A DNA stretch of 64,000 bases from Phycisphaerae bacterium (GTDB lineage: Bacteria > Planctomycetota > Phycisphaerae > Sedimentisphaerales > Anaerobacaceae), in contig JADHXR010000018.1 of NCBI GenBank assembly GCA_016782865.1, positions 1 through 64,000 of the forward strand, written 5' to 3'. The position numbers were made by a program, and so were the translations under genes. Below the pieces are notes generated by a model, which saw only the letters and a program-made list of their open reading frames with translations, ran no database searches and had not been told where the DNA came from. Positions 43,701-53,900 of this stretch are shown in pieces. Numbering within the stretch: position 1 is the first letter of the stretch; every line of letters begins with the position of its first letter.

Positions 43701-45749
43701 TTCAAGTCGTGTCAGGCCCCTTAGCTCTTCAGTCATGAGTTGACCAAGGTCCGACTGTGAGTCTATTGGTTCGGCGCCGCCGGGCGTCGTTTGCGGGGAC
43801 GCAACACCTGAAATCTCCTGCATTCTCTTCTGCGCTTCAGCGAGTTGTGCGTGCCGAATTCTCGCCTGGGTCAACGCCAGGCGAAGTTCAATTGTGTCAG
43901 CTTCATTCTGCGGCATCGCCGCCAATTGCCTCTCGGCCTCGTCAAACTGCTTTGCACCGATATGAGCCTTGATTCGAAGACCAAGGCTTCTCTGATTGGA
44001 GCCGCTGCGCCGTTCGAACGCATCCAGATTCTGTATGGCGTCCGAGAAGTGCCCGTACCTCAAGAGAACAGCAACGTAATCCAAACTCGCTTGAGGCTTG
44101 GTCCAGTCGATTCGCGAGATAAGCGCACTGGTCAGGAATTCGCGAACAGCACCGATTTCAGAGGTGTCCTTGAGAGTGCTCGCAAGGGCGTAAGACAGAT
44201 GCGCAAACTCCGGATCCGGCGGCCAGGGAGGCTCAGGAGGCTTGACAGCCCTGAGCTGTCCGTATGCTGTGTACAGTTTGTTGACGGCGATTTGTCTGTT
44301 TCCCCTGGCAAGCTCGAGCATTCCCTGCCAGGCTACCAGCCGCGGGTCCTCGTCGCTGCCGACAAGCTGCTCAAGCTCATGCACTGCCTCTTCAGCGCCG
44401 AGAAGCCAGGTCTGGGTTTCGGACTCGGCGCCGGCTTGCCGAGCTTCGAGTATCTGCTCGATATAGCAGTTTGCCAGGAGCGTAAACAAGTTGTAGCGGT
44501 TGTTACGGTTGATCAGACGCCGCGGGCCTGGTGTATCCTGTGCGCCCGGCAGCGTCAGCGCAACCTTGGCTGCTTCTATCGCCTTGTCAATCTCGCCCTT
44601 CTGCTGATAAACTGAGAATCTGCGGTAATGCAGATTGGCCAGGTCTATCGCGTAAGGAACATTCTCTTTGTCGAGTCTGATCGCCTGTTCGCCAGTTTCG
44701 ATCGCCTTGTCAAGATGGTCCGAACCCAGCAGAGGACCTGAGTAGATCGAGTAAACGCGGTAGAAGTCCGAGACCGCCGCATATGCCTCTGCACTGGAAT
44801 CGAATTTCTTGATCAACGACAGATACTCCGGTTCGATTGACTCAATCCGCTCGGTCATGGCCTCGGCGCTGCTGGCCCCGGCAAGCGCAAGCTTCAAACT
44901 CAGCAGATTGATATGCGCTTGCGGACTGTCACCCGCAGCGTCAATCGCCTGCTCAAGGAGCAACTCGGCTTGCTTGGCAGCTTTGTCGCTTTCTTCGAGG
45001 TTGCCCCCAGAGGCGAATATGTCCCCTCTCGTGACAGCCACCCGGGCCAGATACAAGTAGGCATCGATGCTGTCCGGCTCAAGCTCCTGAACTTCCTTCA
45101 GATCACCAACGGCCTGGTCAAGCGATTCGGCTTTGTTGGTCACTGCTCCGAGACGCGCCATCTCGAAGGCAGCTCTTGCCCTGAGCAGATACAGGTACGC
45201 ACCCAACTGCCGCGGGCCGGTCGCTTCAGGCTCGGTCCCGGAGACGCTCCACCTGGCTCTGGCTTCTGTGAGCAGACCGGCATCCTCTGCCACTTTCAGA
45301 AACTCAGACGCCTGTTCCTGCACCCGCGGCCAATATCTATGGTCACCGCTGTCGGCCAGTATGTAGAAGTATTGCAGCCGACCGTATCGAGCATTCGCAT
45401 TATTCGGGTTTACCTTAATCAACCCCTCCCAGCATCCCAGGATGAAGTTCCACTCGTTGGTCTCGATATACATATCCAGCATGCTCAGAAGAATCTCTTC
45501 CCTGAGAGAATCGCTCTTCGCCCTGTCGTATGCATTGCGAAAACTGCGCCCGGCCTTCTTGTAGCTTTCTTCCTTTGTCTGCTCGTCCGTCGCCTCACGG
45601 GCAGCCTTGATCGCAACCTCGGCGTCCCTGATAAATTCCTTCGGGTCCTGACCCAAGCGCAGAACGACTCCGATGACAGCCAGCAGCAGCAGCGCAATGA
45701 CTGCAAAACCGATGAACGCGACTTTCCTGTTTAGCCTCCCTATAGCCAT
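40737..45749 (-). CDS. Giant TPR-repeat membrane protein of exosortase locus
   Basis: 1670 residues. One N-terminal helix (about 9-30, KVAFIGFAVIALLLLAVIGV) anchors it; the rest is periplasmic. Most of the chain is tetratricopeptide repeats, seen in phrases such as GHFSDAIQNLDAFERR, RYEDAITELKNAID and GQLEKALELTTKN. The final repeats (NPLAY-type, NNLAYLLAENDERLSDAL, DPGVLDTYAYVLLKNGKASQ) are canonical. It occupies the position of the TPR protein PrsT in exosortase systems but is about twice the usual length. It presumably scaffolds export or the sorting complex. It follows the EpsI-like gene by 57 bases and precedes the Wzz/BY-kinase. Confidence 0.85.
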   Translation of the reverse strand: MAIGRLNRKVAFIGFAVIALLLLAVIGVVLRLGQDPKEFIRDAEVAIKAAREATDEQTKEESYKKAGRSFRNAYDRAKSDSLREEILLSMLDMYIETNEWNFILGCWEGLIKVNPNNANARYGRLQYFYILADSGDHRYWPRVQEQASEFLKVAEDAGLLTEARARWSVSGTEPEATGPRQLGAYLYLLRARAAFEMARLGAVTNKAESLDQAVGDLKEVQELEPDSIDAYLYLARVAVTRGDIFASGGNLEESDKAAKQAELLLEQAIDAAGDSPQAHINLLSLKLALAGASSAEAMTERIESIEPEYLSLIKKFDSSAEAYAAVSDFYRVYSIYSGPLLGSDHLDKAIETGEQAIRLDKENVPYAIDLANLHYRRFSVYQQKGEIDKAIEAAKVALTLPGAQDTPGPRRLINRNNRYNLFTLLANCYIEQILEARQAGAESETQTWLLGAEEAVHELEQLVGSDEDPRLVAWQGMLELARGNRQIAVNKLYTAYGQLRAVKPPEPPWPPDPEFAHLSYALASTLKDTSEIGAVREFLTSALISRIDWTKPQASLDYVAVLLRYGHFSDAIQNLDAFERRSGSNQRSLGLRIKAHIGAKQFDEAERQLAAMPQNEADTIELRLALTQARIRHAQLAEAQKRMQEISGVASPQTTPGGAEPIDSQSDLGQLMTEELRGLTRLEAELIEKLLPTELDQAEQAAVMSACRSYIAQGQTQLATNLIRSFRQYYPDNTAGLVYEKMLSEPDPRDVPQQRLKEIEEQALSKITDPIRKAVQYGIHYRRYDQPEKAVGYLKQALDPLTSQGRIPGAPGSEQMTLAANHLLDIAIVAEDWQLADEVTKAARQGNLDSCQGQVFATRLAVAKGEYKDALSKIDECLTQRPIFSFGYMLRSNINAALNNEHASAEDIQKAASLNPLDGTIAKASASLLYSRNLALGAGVTVSQVAETRDALERAVALNRRDLPLLGLYADYIAPTEPLRAVAIRQDLQKAQPSMENAVLLGRLAMQVASKETAQASKDALFAVADSAFEQARQINPRDRQMLYHYAEYLRARGQGQKAKRLLEESQDEELLWNHYFQAGQYEDAGRVLEQLYKSGDKDGAVLKGLLLVAEKTFDQEAVKRYSEELVTVEDTPENNLAQIGTFLRVGLVKEAEHELQSFKEKYPDEPRILLLHAWLLMRQGQLEKALELTTKNLQSDPDNFLAWRLKGEINFFREDYDRAISDLRKSKVLFDEPATRVSLAKAYLQMKRYEDAITELKNAIDAPGAPLEARSLLEHIYFRLGRKQALTKFYAETLEKFPQSARWLNQAGAFAIKTGQFDRAEQYYGKALETRRKLHSGGANTEEIQDALYAAAFDGYLKSLVAGAGTPDAKGWDPAKLDKVFAEAGKYKDSAFAPMAYFRMAQAKSALGDKATAIEYSRKAVDQAGANETLASEVLQRMYLLLGYEEVLKYCQQRLQSDPQSLVANFTMFYLAKINGEYDKAIGYIDKCIELTTGDSPRRMAYTLRKGNILILAYTKSSDKNYLKMAVADYESLLAEMPSNTGVAMILNNLAYLLAENDERLSDALGYAKRAFDAKPNDPGVLDTYAYVLLKNGKASQAAEFLAAALQQYQQDKITVPAEIYEHKGMIKEKLGARAEALAAYKRALEVGADTLSPTARQQIERAIDRVSP

Positions 45750-45806
45750 AACTTAACCTCACATGATATATTTTCTTCTCTTGTGGATGCACCAGCCTGT
45801 TGCACG

Positions 45807-46568
45807 TTACTCTTCCCACTTCGGCCAATGCTCCCGTTCCAAAATGGGCAAAATCACAGCTAACAGCTTCTCGCTCGCCCTGACTGCAGCTTCCTTGCCC
45901 GGTACGGCGGAACTCCTGTTAAAAACCAGCTCTACCTTGCAGAAGTACGAAGACTCACCGAAAAGGTTCTTGTTCAGGGCGATCCGGGCATGCTCGCGGC
46001 TGGCCGCATATTGTCCGTTCACCTTGAAGAAGTATAGGTTCGGGATTCTCACTCTGTCCTGCCAAAGACTTGCCCTTTTGGGGCCAAAAACAAGGTACTT
46101 TGCAGGGATTCTCGCCTCGAAACTAACGTTATCGTTAATCTCGAACGTTACGCCCTCCGATCTCAATTTCTGATAGCCGCCGCCGGTCCAGCATTCCTCC
46201 GGCACGTGCGGAACCCTGTCGGCAAGCTGGTAGTAGGTAATAAACAAAAGACACCTTTTGACTGGGCTGCCAGCCGCCTCTTCGCTGTCTTCCATAACCC
46301 ATTGAATGTAGTCCTTAGTGCCCAACGCCTTGAGTACATCCTTATTCTCTATCTTGAGCTTCGGAGGCACGACTCTAAAGGGGCCCAAGTCTCCTTCGTC
46401 CAGAAGATCGAGAGACTTGCGTAACAGCAGCGGTTCCTTCTCCAGGATTACGCCGAGCCTCTTCATGGTCATCGACATACCCGCTCCGCCCGCCGCCAGG
46501 ACAAGCGCACATATCAAGAAAGCAGGCTGCGTATAGACTCGTATGTTCTTGCTATCGTATTTCATCAT
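45807..46568 (-). CDS. EpsI-like exosortase-associated protein
   Basis: 253 residues. One N-terminal helix (about 15-30) precedes a domain with the EpsI signature region: CLLFITYYQLADRVPHVPEE, then CWTGGGYQKLRSE. This is the Pro-Glu-x-Cys turn of exosortase-associated EpsI proteins. Family members are often fused to the exosortase; here the gene overlaps it as ATGA, so translation is coupled. The first codons are ATGATG. The biochemical role of EpsI is not established; it is thought to aid polysaccharide or protein sorting. Confidence 0.85.
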   Translation of the reverse strand: MMKYDSKNIRVYTQPAFLICALVLAAGGAGMSMTMKRLGVILEKEPLLLRKSLDLLDEGDLGPFRVVPPKLKIENKDVLKALGTKDYIQWVMEDSEEAAGSPVKRCLLFITYYQLADRVPHVPEECWTGGGYQKLRSEGVTFEINDNVSFEARIPAKYLVFGPKRASLWQDRVRIPNLYFFKVNGQYAASREHARIALNKNLFGESSYFCKVELVFNRSSAVPGKEAAVRASEKLLAVILPILEREHWPKWEE

Positions 46569-47539
46569 GTATCACGTTTGCGAATCACGATATCTTCGGC
46601 GCCTGCCTCGGACTCGTCTACGAACAGATTCGACATGAATAATGCAAGAAGCCCGTATAGACCGAAGGCGAGCGGAAGCATCGCCATGCCGAGCATGTCA
46701 TGGTAAATACCCTGTGCATATTTGGGATGTATCAGGATGTAGATAAAGCCCGTGGCCGTGACCCTCACGATGTTACACACTATCGCAATCGGCACAGTGC
46801 TGGCAACAAGAACCAGCCGCTGCCAAAGCCGACGCTCACGCAGATAAGCCATTGCGACCCCTAACGCCATGAAAGCCAGCAGAAGCCGCATCCCGCTGCA
46901 GGCCTCTGCTACGTCAAGTGCCGGTTCCAAAGATTGTCCTCTGTAGAACACGTCTATGACTTTACCGGTGGCTGAGGCCTCCAGATCGGGAATCAGATTC
47001 AACAGGCCGCTGGCAACCGTGGCGGCCCACCGTCGCATCGGATCTGTGAGGCTGTTGTAGTATCTCTGAGGCAAAGGCACGGCAAAGACCAGAAAGGCGA
47101 TCGGCAGCCAAGTGTATTTCACCAGACGCCACCCGCCCAGAAACAGCACGATCGCACCGAGTGTCGCAATCACAACCATCGGGCGCAGGTAACCGTATTG
47201 GAGGTGGACAATGTTGAAAGGATAAAACAGAATTCCGCAAATCAACAAGAGCAGGCCGAGATAATTGGGCATAGTCCGGAGGTTCAAGATGTCCTGTTTG
47301 TGCTGATCGATGAAATACAAACTAAAGAGCGGAATAAGAAAACCGTGCGACCAGCTGCTGTCGGTGATCCATCGGTTAATGATGTCGTCAATTTCGCTGC
47401 GAAAGAGAAAAACAAATAGCACCCCTATGACGAATATCTTGACATAAACATGTATGGAAAGCTCGCGCCAGTGCTCTTTCCGGAGGTGCGATTCTGTGTC
47501 ACGGTTCAGTGCAGTAAATGAAACAGTATTCTCCAGCAT
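46565..47539 (-). CDS. Exosortase
   Basis: 324-residue membrane cysteine transpeptidase-like protease with about eight hydrophobic helices. The catalytic triad is visible: Cys214 in EACSGMR, Arg259 in CNIVRV, and His280 in GIYHDMLGM. Exosortases cleave C-terminal sorting signals (PEP-CTERM or similar) and pass the protein to the cell surface, usually linked to exopolysaccharide. It is the second gene of the locus, 16 nt after the Wza-like exporter, and overlaps the EpsI gene. No obvious PEP-CTERM-like target was found in the window. Confidence 0.93.
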   Translation of the reverse strand: MLENTVSFTALNRDTESHLRKEHWRELSIHVYVKIFVIGVLFVFLFRSEIDDIINRWITDSSWSHGFLIPLFSLYFIDQHKQDILNLRTMPNYLGLLLLICGILFYPFNIVHLQYGYLRPMVVIATLGAIVLFLGGWRLVKYTWLPIAFLVFAVPLPQRYYNSLTDPMRRWAATVASGLLNLIPDLEASATGKVIDVFYRGQSLEPALDVAEACSGMRLLLAFMALGVAMAYLRERRLWQRLVLVASTVPIAIVCNIVRVTATGFIYILIHPKYAQGIYHDMLGMAMLPLAFGLYGLLALFMSNLFVDESEAGAEDIVIRKRDT

Positions 47540-47555
47540 GACTAAAGATTCTTCT

Positions 47556-49502
47556 TTAGAATACCTTGTCCCACTTCCAGGGGGTTACAGGATTGAATGT
47601 TTGTCCGAAGAAATCCTTGTTGGCAAAATTGCGATCGTAAACAAAACCGAAGCCATAAGTCGCCCTGAATGCATTTCGCAGAACCGCACGCCATCTGGCG
47701 GTTGCGTGTGTCCCGACATTGATCAGATCGTGCGGCTTGATGAAGAAGTCCGGCTGCTCGCCGCTGGCTATCTTGTCCAGATCCACCCTCACGATTTCTT
47801 CCTCCGCTCTGCCGATTCTTCTGACAATCTCACAGCGCTTGGGCCATGCCAGAGGCCCCAGCCCGCCCGCAGCAGCAATGGCCTGCTTGAGAGTCATAGG
47901 CCGGCCCGTAAGCAAGACTGCGCCAGTTTGGTTGACGTTGCCCGTGACATAGAATTCCCCTATAATATCAACAGGCACGAAGATAGAATCTCCGGGCTTT
48001 ATTACAATATTGTATCGCGGGTCACCGATGGACAGTTTGTCTGCGGGAATCCTTATAAGACGGGTTGCGGCCTGCTCGGCGGCGGCCGCCGGCAGCTTCT
48101 CTCCGGGCGCGGCGCCCAATTGCTGATCAGGCTGAACTCTTATCACCGGCCCGGTGGGTTTCACCGCGCCGACTTGAATGGGAACCCACTTGCCGTTGCG
48201 GAATACCCACTCGATATGCCCGGCAGGCTCTTTCTCCACCGGCTTGGACTTTTCGGCTTGCTGCTGAACCCAAATGCCGTCCCGGAAGACCCACTCGACA
48301 TCCGTTGGCGGATCCTGAGACAACGATCCATTTGTGACCTTTGTAGCCGTCGGCGTAACGGGAGATGTCAATGCTTCTTCGAGCTTCGCTCGATCATCCA
48401 TTCTGCTTTCGCTTCGCAGCGGCACCCGGCGAGATGTGAAGGAATCTTCGACATTGCCGCGCTGGCTCGTCATGCCACCGCCGGAGCGATCGCGCAAAGT
48501 CTTGAGTACGTCGTCAACACTTGCCGGCTCATCCTTTGTCTCAGGAAGAGCCGCCGACTCGCGCAGGTCACCTGGGTCCGCAGCGTACTTCCAGGTGGAC
48601 GTGCTTGGATCAATCTGCCATGAACGTTTGGGCTGTTTGGCATATTCCGTCTCGCTAACCATCTCGGAGGACGCTATGACCACTTTGCTTGCGGGCCACC
48701 GGTCCTGGGCCCGCGGGGCGAGTGTTTTGCGGCTCTGAAATTTCGGTGCCGCAGCCTCGGGCTCGATAATCTGCAATTCGAGCTCGCCAAACCCCGGGTC
48801 GACGGCGTCAGGACTCTCACCTGGGCCGCCAAACGACCGCGAAACGTAAATGTAACTCACGTTGAACTGACTCGACCCGCCCGCTGTCGCAAGAGCGTCG
48901 GCAAGTCTGAAATCGTATCTCGGAATAGGATACCTGCTCGGGAAGCGCACGCCGTCACCTAATACGGAAAAAGCGCGCTGCTGGGAGTTGACCAACATTG
49001 CAGTCACCGACGGCTGCTTCAGTATGCTCGGGGACAGGATCTTCTTTATCTCATCTTCGAGCTGCGTCTCAGTCAAACCTGCGGCCTGCACCTCTCCGAC
49101 CTCCTGTATGGACATCTTGCCGGTTTCGGTGACCAGATAATCGTTGATGTGGGGAACTCCTTCTCGAAACAACTCAAAGACCTGTATGCGTACAAGGTCA
49201 CCGGGCCGCAATGCATAATCGGACTCTGTCGCAACGACGTCTATCGGCAACGGCTCCTCTGCACCCTCCCATGCCACCGGGGTCTCCTCGGCCACACCGA
49301 GTGAATCCAGTATGACGTTGACCGCAGGAAAGCTACCAAATCTGCCTATCTGGGTCGGGTCAAAGAACTTGTTACCGCAGCCGGAGAAGAGCCCAAGACA
49401 CAGCGCAAGAAAGGCGCCGAACAACAAGGATAGACTCCTGCCTCGACCTTTGGTTATCATCCTTTTCATAACGCTTGACTTCCCAAAAACCCCGAGCTTC
49501 AT
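47556..49502 (-). CDS. Wza/GumB-like polysaccharide export lipoprotein
   Basis: 648 residues. The lipoprotein signal ends LFSGCGNK, with lipidated Cys. A polysaccharide-export domain follows (about 85-165, YALRPGDLVRIQVFE; TETGKMSIQEVGEV). A long linker carries two copies of the phrase EWVFRDG/NG-x-WV (about 405-455). A second SLBB-type region (about 500-600) begins NIVIKPGDSIFVPVDIIGEF and continues VTGNVNQTG, TLKQAIAAAGG. It forms the outer-membrane channel for polysaccharide and is the first gene of the minus-strand locus. The start is ATG 49502 or ATG 49469; neither has a strong ribosome-binding site. Confidence 0.88.
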   Translation of the reverse strand: MKLGVFGKSSVMKRMITKGRGRSLSLLFGAFLALCLGLFSGCGNKFFDPTQIGRFGSFPAVNVILDSLGVAEETPVAWEGAEEPLPIDVVATESDYALRPGDLVRIQVFELFREGVPHINDYLVTETGKMSIQEVGEVQAAGLTETQLEDEIKKILSPSILKQPSVTAMLVNSQQRAFSVLGDGVRFPSRYPIPRYDFRLADALATAGGSSQFNVSYIYVSRSFGGPGESPDAVDPGFGELELQIIEPEAAAPKFQSRKTLAPRAQDRWPASKVVIASSEMVSETEYAKQPKRSWQIDPSTSTWKYAADPGDLRESAALPETKDEPASVDDVLKTLRDRSGGGMTSQRGNVEDSFTSRRVPLRSESRMDDRAKLEEALTSPVTPTATKVTNGSLSQDPPTDVEWVFRDGIWVQQQAEKSKPVEKEPAGHIEWVFRNGKWVPIQVGAVKPTGPVIRVQPDQQLGAAPGEKLPAAAAEQAATRLIRIPADKLSIGDPRYNIVIKPGDSIFVPVDIIGEFYVTGNVNQTGAVLLTGRPMTLKQAIAAAGGLGPLAWPKRCEIVRRIGRAEEEIVRVDLDKIASGEQPDFFIKPHDLINVGTHATARWRAVLRNAFRATYGFGFVYDRNFANKDFFGQTFNPVTPWKWDKVF

Positions 49503-50060
49503 GTCTTTCCCGAACCCGGGGAAACTACCGAAGAAAACGTTTGCACTCGATGAAATGTATCGGTTGAAAGCCTTGTTTGCTTAACTCTATTTTTTGATGT
49601 CAGAACCACTGCTGTGACAGTGCGATCAAGACACATCCGCAGCGCCGGCTCACCGCAGTCTCTACCCGCTAAGACATCCCCCAACTGTAGCGATTCGACC
49701 GTGGAGATGCCCAAATACCATCTTAATAAAGCAGTTATCAACTCGAATATGCTCGCCGCACAGTTGCACCAGTTTTGATCACCTGCAAATGCGCCCTGGT
49801 CAAGCCGGTTGAATCGGCCTCGCGGGGAATATGCCCTCTACCGGCTATGCATTTTGAGGCCTATAATCATTGCAGTTCCAGCACAGGGCGGAATGTGCCT
49901 TTTCCGGTAGAATTCTTGCGGGCGCTGCCAGAAATTCCGGATCGTCAATGGAAAAATATGCGGTGACCTGCAAAGGTCGAATGAGACCGCGTGCCGAAGG
50001 TCGTAAGCGATGAGCCTGCCGTTCTTTTGAAAAGTCCGCATTGACCGAGCACGGCGGATT
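49503..50060. other. Intergenic region, nothing recognised
   Basis: 558 bases between the lipoprotein gene and the exopolysaccharide locus. It should hold the locus promoter. I see no hairpin, repeat or gene that stands out. Confidence 0.5.
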
Positions 50061-50891
50061 TTACTTCGCCGCTCTGGCCTTGTGACAGTCTATCTTGACC
50101 AGTCGCGTCTGGGAACCACCCTGCCCATCAGTAGTGAAAACCTCGATTCTTGTCGGGACCAGGAGTCCGCCCTTCTCGATCTGGTCGTAGTCATACCCGC
50201 GAACTGCCAGCGATTTGCCAGTCTCAGTACAGGCGACATGAAGCAGATCGATCAGAGAGTTGTCCCGGTTCTGGTAGAAGATCGCTTTGGCCATGTGCTC
50301 GCCGGAGAGTATCCCCGACTTGGTCGCCTTCTCGATCGGGTAATACCATTGCCCCTGTATTTTGACCGCGGAATCCTGCCTGACAAACCGGGCTGAAGCA
50401 TCCAGAAAACGCGCCGGCGCCGTCACGATGTTCAGTATCGCTTCGGCCAGACACCGGCTCGGCACGGCGGCGGACAATTCATCGATCTGGCCGCTGCCCT
50501 GCAACACGTCAAATTGCCCTCTCGACAACTGCCAGACAGAGGTCCCCTGGGGCTCGACGGCGGAAATCTGAATCGAGTTCGACCATGGATACACCGCATA
50601 TCGCTGCTCGCTCAGGTAATAACTGCCGTCAGGCTGATAAAGAGTGACCACGCACATGAAACGCATCTCTTTTGTCTTCGTCCAGGCGTCCAATCCCCCT
50701 GCCGCCTCGATTGCCTGCGCTGCATAATCGGACGAGACGGCAACCGTTGCGGAATCAGGCGGCAGAGCCAGCACAACCTCCTCTTGCCGCTGCTCCTGTT
50801 GACACCCGGCAAACGCAAGTGCAAGAACGAACGCGCAAAGCGCAAACTGCAAAGTCATAGCTCTTGATTGTTGATCTTTAATTGTAGGCAT
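50061..50891 (-). CDS. Lipoprotein of unknown function downstream of PFOR
   Basis: 276 residues starting at ATG 50891, preceded by a strong GGAGG, rather than 50930, which overlaps the previous gene. A lipobox (LAFAGCQQ) puts the lipidated Cys near residue 29. The mature domain has an opening helix (DYAAQAIEAAGGLDAWTKTK) followed by beta strands (MRFMCVVTLYQPDGSYYLSE), a pattern of outer-membrane lipoprotein carrier or LolA-like folds. Function not assigned. It follows the PFOR gene by 26 nt and is probably co-transcribed. Confidence 0.75.
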   Translation of the reverse strand: MPTIKDQQSRAMTLQFALCAFVLALAFAGCQQEQRQEEVVLALPPDSATVAVSSDYAAQAIEAAGGLDAWTKTKEMRFMCVVTLYQPDGSYYLSEQRYAVYPWSNSIQISAVEPQGTSVWQLSRGQFDVLQGSGQIDELSAAVPSRCLAEAILNIVTAPARFLDASARFVRQDSAVKIQGQWYYPIEKATKSGILSGEHMAKAIFYQNRDNSLIDLLHVACTETGKSLAVRGYDYDQIEKGGLLVPTRIEVFTTDGQGGSQTRLVKIDCHKARAAK

Positions 50892-50917
50892 CTTCTTTCC
50901 TCCAGACCTCCAATTTC

Positions 50918-53900
50918 CTATTTGTCGCATTTTAAGTTTGCAAGCTGCTCCATCAGAGCATATCTCTCGGCTGCGTCGCTGGCCGAGAGTTTCATCAGGT
51001 CCGCCGCCACTTCCGGCTTCGCCTGCTTGAGCGTTCGATAACGATTCTCACCGTAAGCATAATCTTCGAACTTGGTCGTGGGAGCCTTGGAATCGAGCTG
51101 GAGCGGATTCTTGCCGTCGGCTTTGAGCCGCGGGTCGAATCTATACAACGGCCAGTGACCACAGGTGACCGCCTTCTTCTGCTCCTCATAGCCGGTCGTC
51201 ATGTTGATGCCATGGGCGATGCAGTGGGCGTAAGCCAGGATCAGCGAGGGCCCCGGATAGCTCTCGGCTTCGACAAGGGCCTTTACCGTATGGCTGGTAT
51301 TTGCACCCATCGCCACCTTCGCAACGTAGATGTTGCCGTAGGTCATGGCCAGAAGTCCCATGTCCTTCTTTGGCATCAATTTGCCTCCGGCCGCGAACTT
51401 GGCAACTGCCGCTCTCGGCGTTGACTTCGACATCTGCCCGCCGGTGTTGGAGTACACTTCGGTATCCAGAACCAGCACATTGACGTTCGCCCCGCTGGCC
51501 AGAACGTGGTCTACTCCACCGTAGCCAATGTCGTAGGCCCATCCGTCCCCGCCCAGAGCCCAGACGCTTTTGCGTACAAGATAGTCGGCAACACTCAATA
51601 GCTGCTTGCAGTCCGGGCAGTCACTCTTCCGGCATTGAGCGTTGAGCTTATCCACTCGCGCCCGCTGTTCATCGACAGCAGACTGCGCCGGATCGTCAGC
51701 CAAAGCGGCCTGACGGATTTCCTGTGCCAACGCTCTATCAACACAACCCTTGTCGGCAACTATTTCTAAGAGGCCAAGGGCACGGTCCTTGAACTTGTCG
51801 ACCGTCAATCTCATACCCATGGCGAACTCGGCGCAGTCCTCGAAAAGACTGTTGCTCCAAGTGGGGCCCCTGCCGTTGATGTCCTTCGTGTAGGGCGTGG
51901 TGGGCAGATTGCCGCCGTAGATTGATGAGCAGCCGGTGGCGTTGCCGATGAACGCCCTGTCGCCGAACAATTGCGTCATCAGCTTGACGTAAGCTGTTTC
52001 GCCACAGCCGGCACAGGCGCCGGAGTATTCGAACAAAGGCTCGATTAATTGACTCCCCTTTACGCTCGCTGCATTGAACAGTTCGGGGTTCGTATTCGGA
52101 ATCGACAGGAAATGAGCGTAGTTCTCACGCTCGGGTTCGCGAACCGGTTCCTGAAACACCATGTTGATCGCTCTTCGTCCGGTCGGCTCTTTGTTCTCGT
52201 CCTTTTCTTTTGCCGGGCAGCCCAGCACACAAGCACCGCAACCCGTGCAATCTTCGGGAGCCACCTGAACCGTGAACTTCATTCCGGAGAAAGCTTTGCC
52301 CTTCGCCTCGACCGACTTGAACGTTGGCGGAGCACCTTTGAGATGTTTTTCATCGTAAGCCTTGATTCTTATGGTCGCGTGCGGGCAGACCAGAGAGCAC
52401 GTGCCGCACTGAATGCAAACGTTCGGCTCCCACTGAGGAACGTTAACGGCGACGTTGCGCTTTTCGTACTTGGTCGTGCCCGTTGGGAACTTGCCGTCGT
52501 CGGGCATCTTGCTCACCGGCAGATCGTCGCCGCGGAACGCCATAAGCTCGGCGGTAACTTCCTTGACAAAGTCGGGGGCATCATCCGGCACCAACTGACG
52601 CATACGGGCCTTGCTGGTAACCGCACCCGAAACCTTAACCTCATGGATATTGTCGAGCGCCGCGTCAACCGCAGCGTTGTTCATATCGACAACCTTCTGA
52701 CCCTTCTTGCCATAACTGCTCTTGATCGCGTCCTTGATCGCCTTGACTGCAGCATCGATCGCAATGACGTTGCTGATCTTGAAGAATGCCGTCTGCATGA
52801 TGACGTTGATCCGCGCGCCAAGGCCAAGCTCCTGAGCGATCCCGATCGCGTCTATAACATAGAACTTCAGCTTCTTGTCGATAATCTGCTTTTGGACTTC
52901 CTGCGGCAGCGTATCCCACACCTCGTCGGGTCCGTGGCTGCTGGTCAACAGGAACGGCGTACCCTCTCTCGCTGGTGTGAGCATATCGAACTGCTCCAGG
53001 AACGCCGGATTGTGGCATGCGACAAAATCGGCCTTGCTCACGAGGTAGGGCCTGCGAATCAGCTTGTCTCCGAATCGAAGGTGCGAGACCGTCACCGCCC
53101 CGGCTTTCTTGGAGTCATACACGAAATACGCCTGGGCATAGTTGTCGGTCAGGTCGCCGATGATCTTGATCGAGTTTCTGTTGGCGCCGACCGTCCCGTC
53201 CGAACCGAGACCGTAAAAGAGCCCGGAGAAGAATCCTTCGTCCGGAACGTCGAAAGTTTCATCGACCTCCAGACTTGTGTTGGTTACGTCTTCATTGATG
53301 CCCACGGTGAACTCGTATTTCGGCTTTTCCGTATCGAGATTATCGAAGACAGCCTTGACCATCGCGGGTGTGAAGTCCTTTGATCCAAGTCCGTACCGGC
53401 CGCCTACAATGACCGGATAGCCCTTGAAAGGCGCCTCACCCTTGCCCATGGCCTCGCCAACAGCGGTGCGTACGTTCAAGTATAACGGCTCTCCTATCGA
53501 TCCGGGCTCTTTCGTGCGGTCCAGGACCGCTATCTTCTTGGTTGTCACCGGCATAGCCGCTATGAAGTCCTCGACACCAAACGGATGGAACAGCCGGACT
53601 TTCACGACGCCTACCTTTTCGCCTTTGGACACCATATATTCGAGTGTCTCATGGGCCGTGTCCGCAGCCGAGCCCATCACAACTATCACTTTTTCCGCAT
53701 CAGGCGCTCCGACGTAATCGAACAGGTGATACTGTCGCCCCACTATCTTGGCGAACTTGTCCATAGTCTCCTGTACTATCCGTGGCACAGCCTGATAGTA
53801 TTTGTTCACTGTCTCCCGGCCCTGGAAATAAACGTCAGGATTCTGGGCCGTGCCGGAGATCATTGGCCTGTCAGGCGTCAGCCCCCGAGCTTTATGTTTG

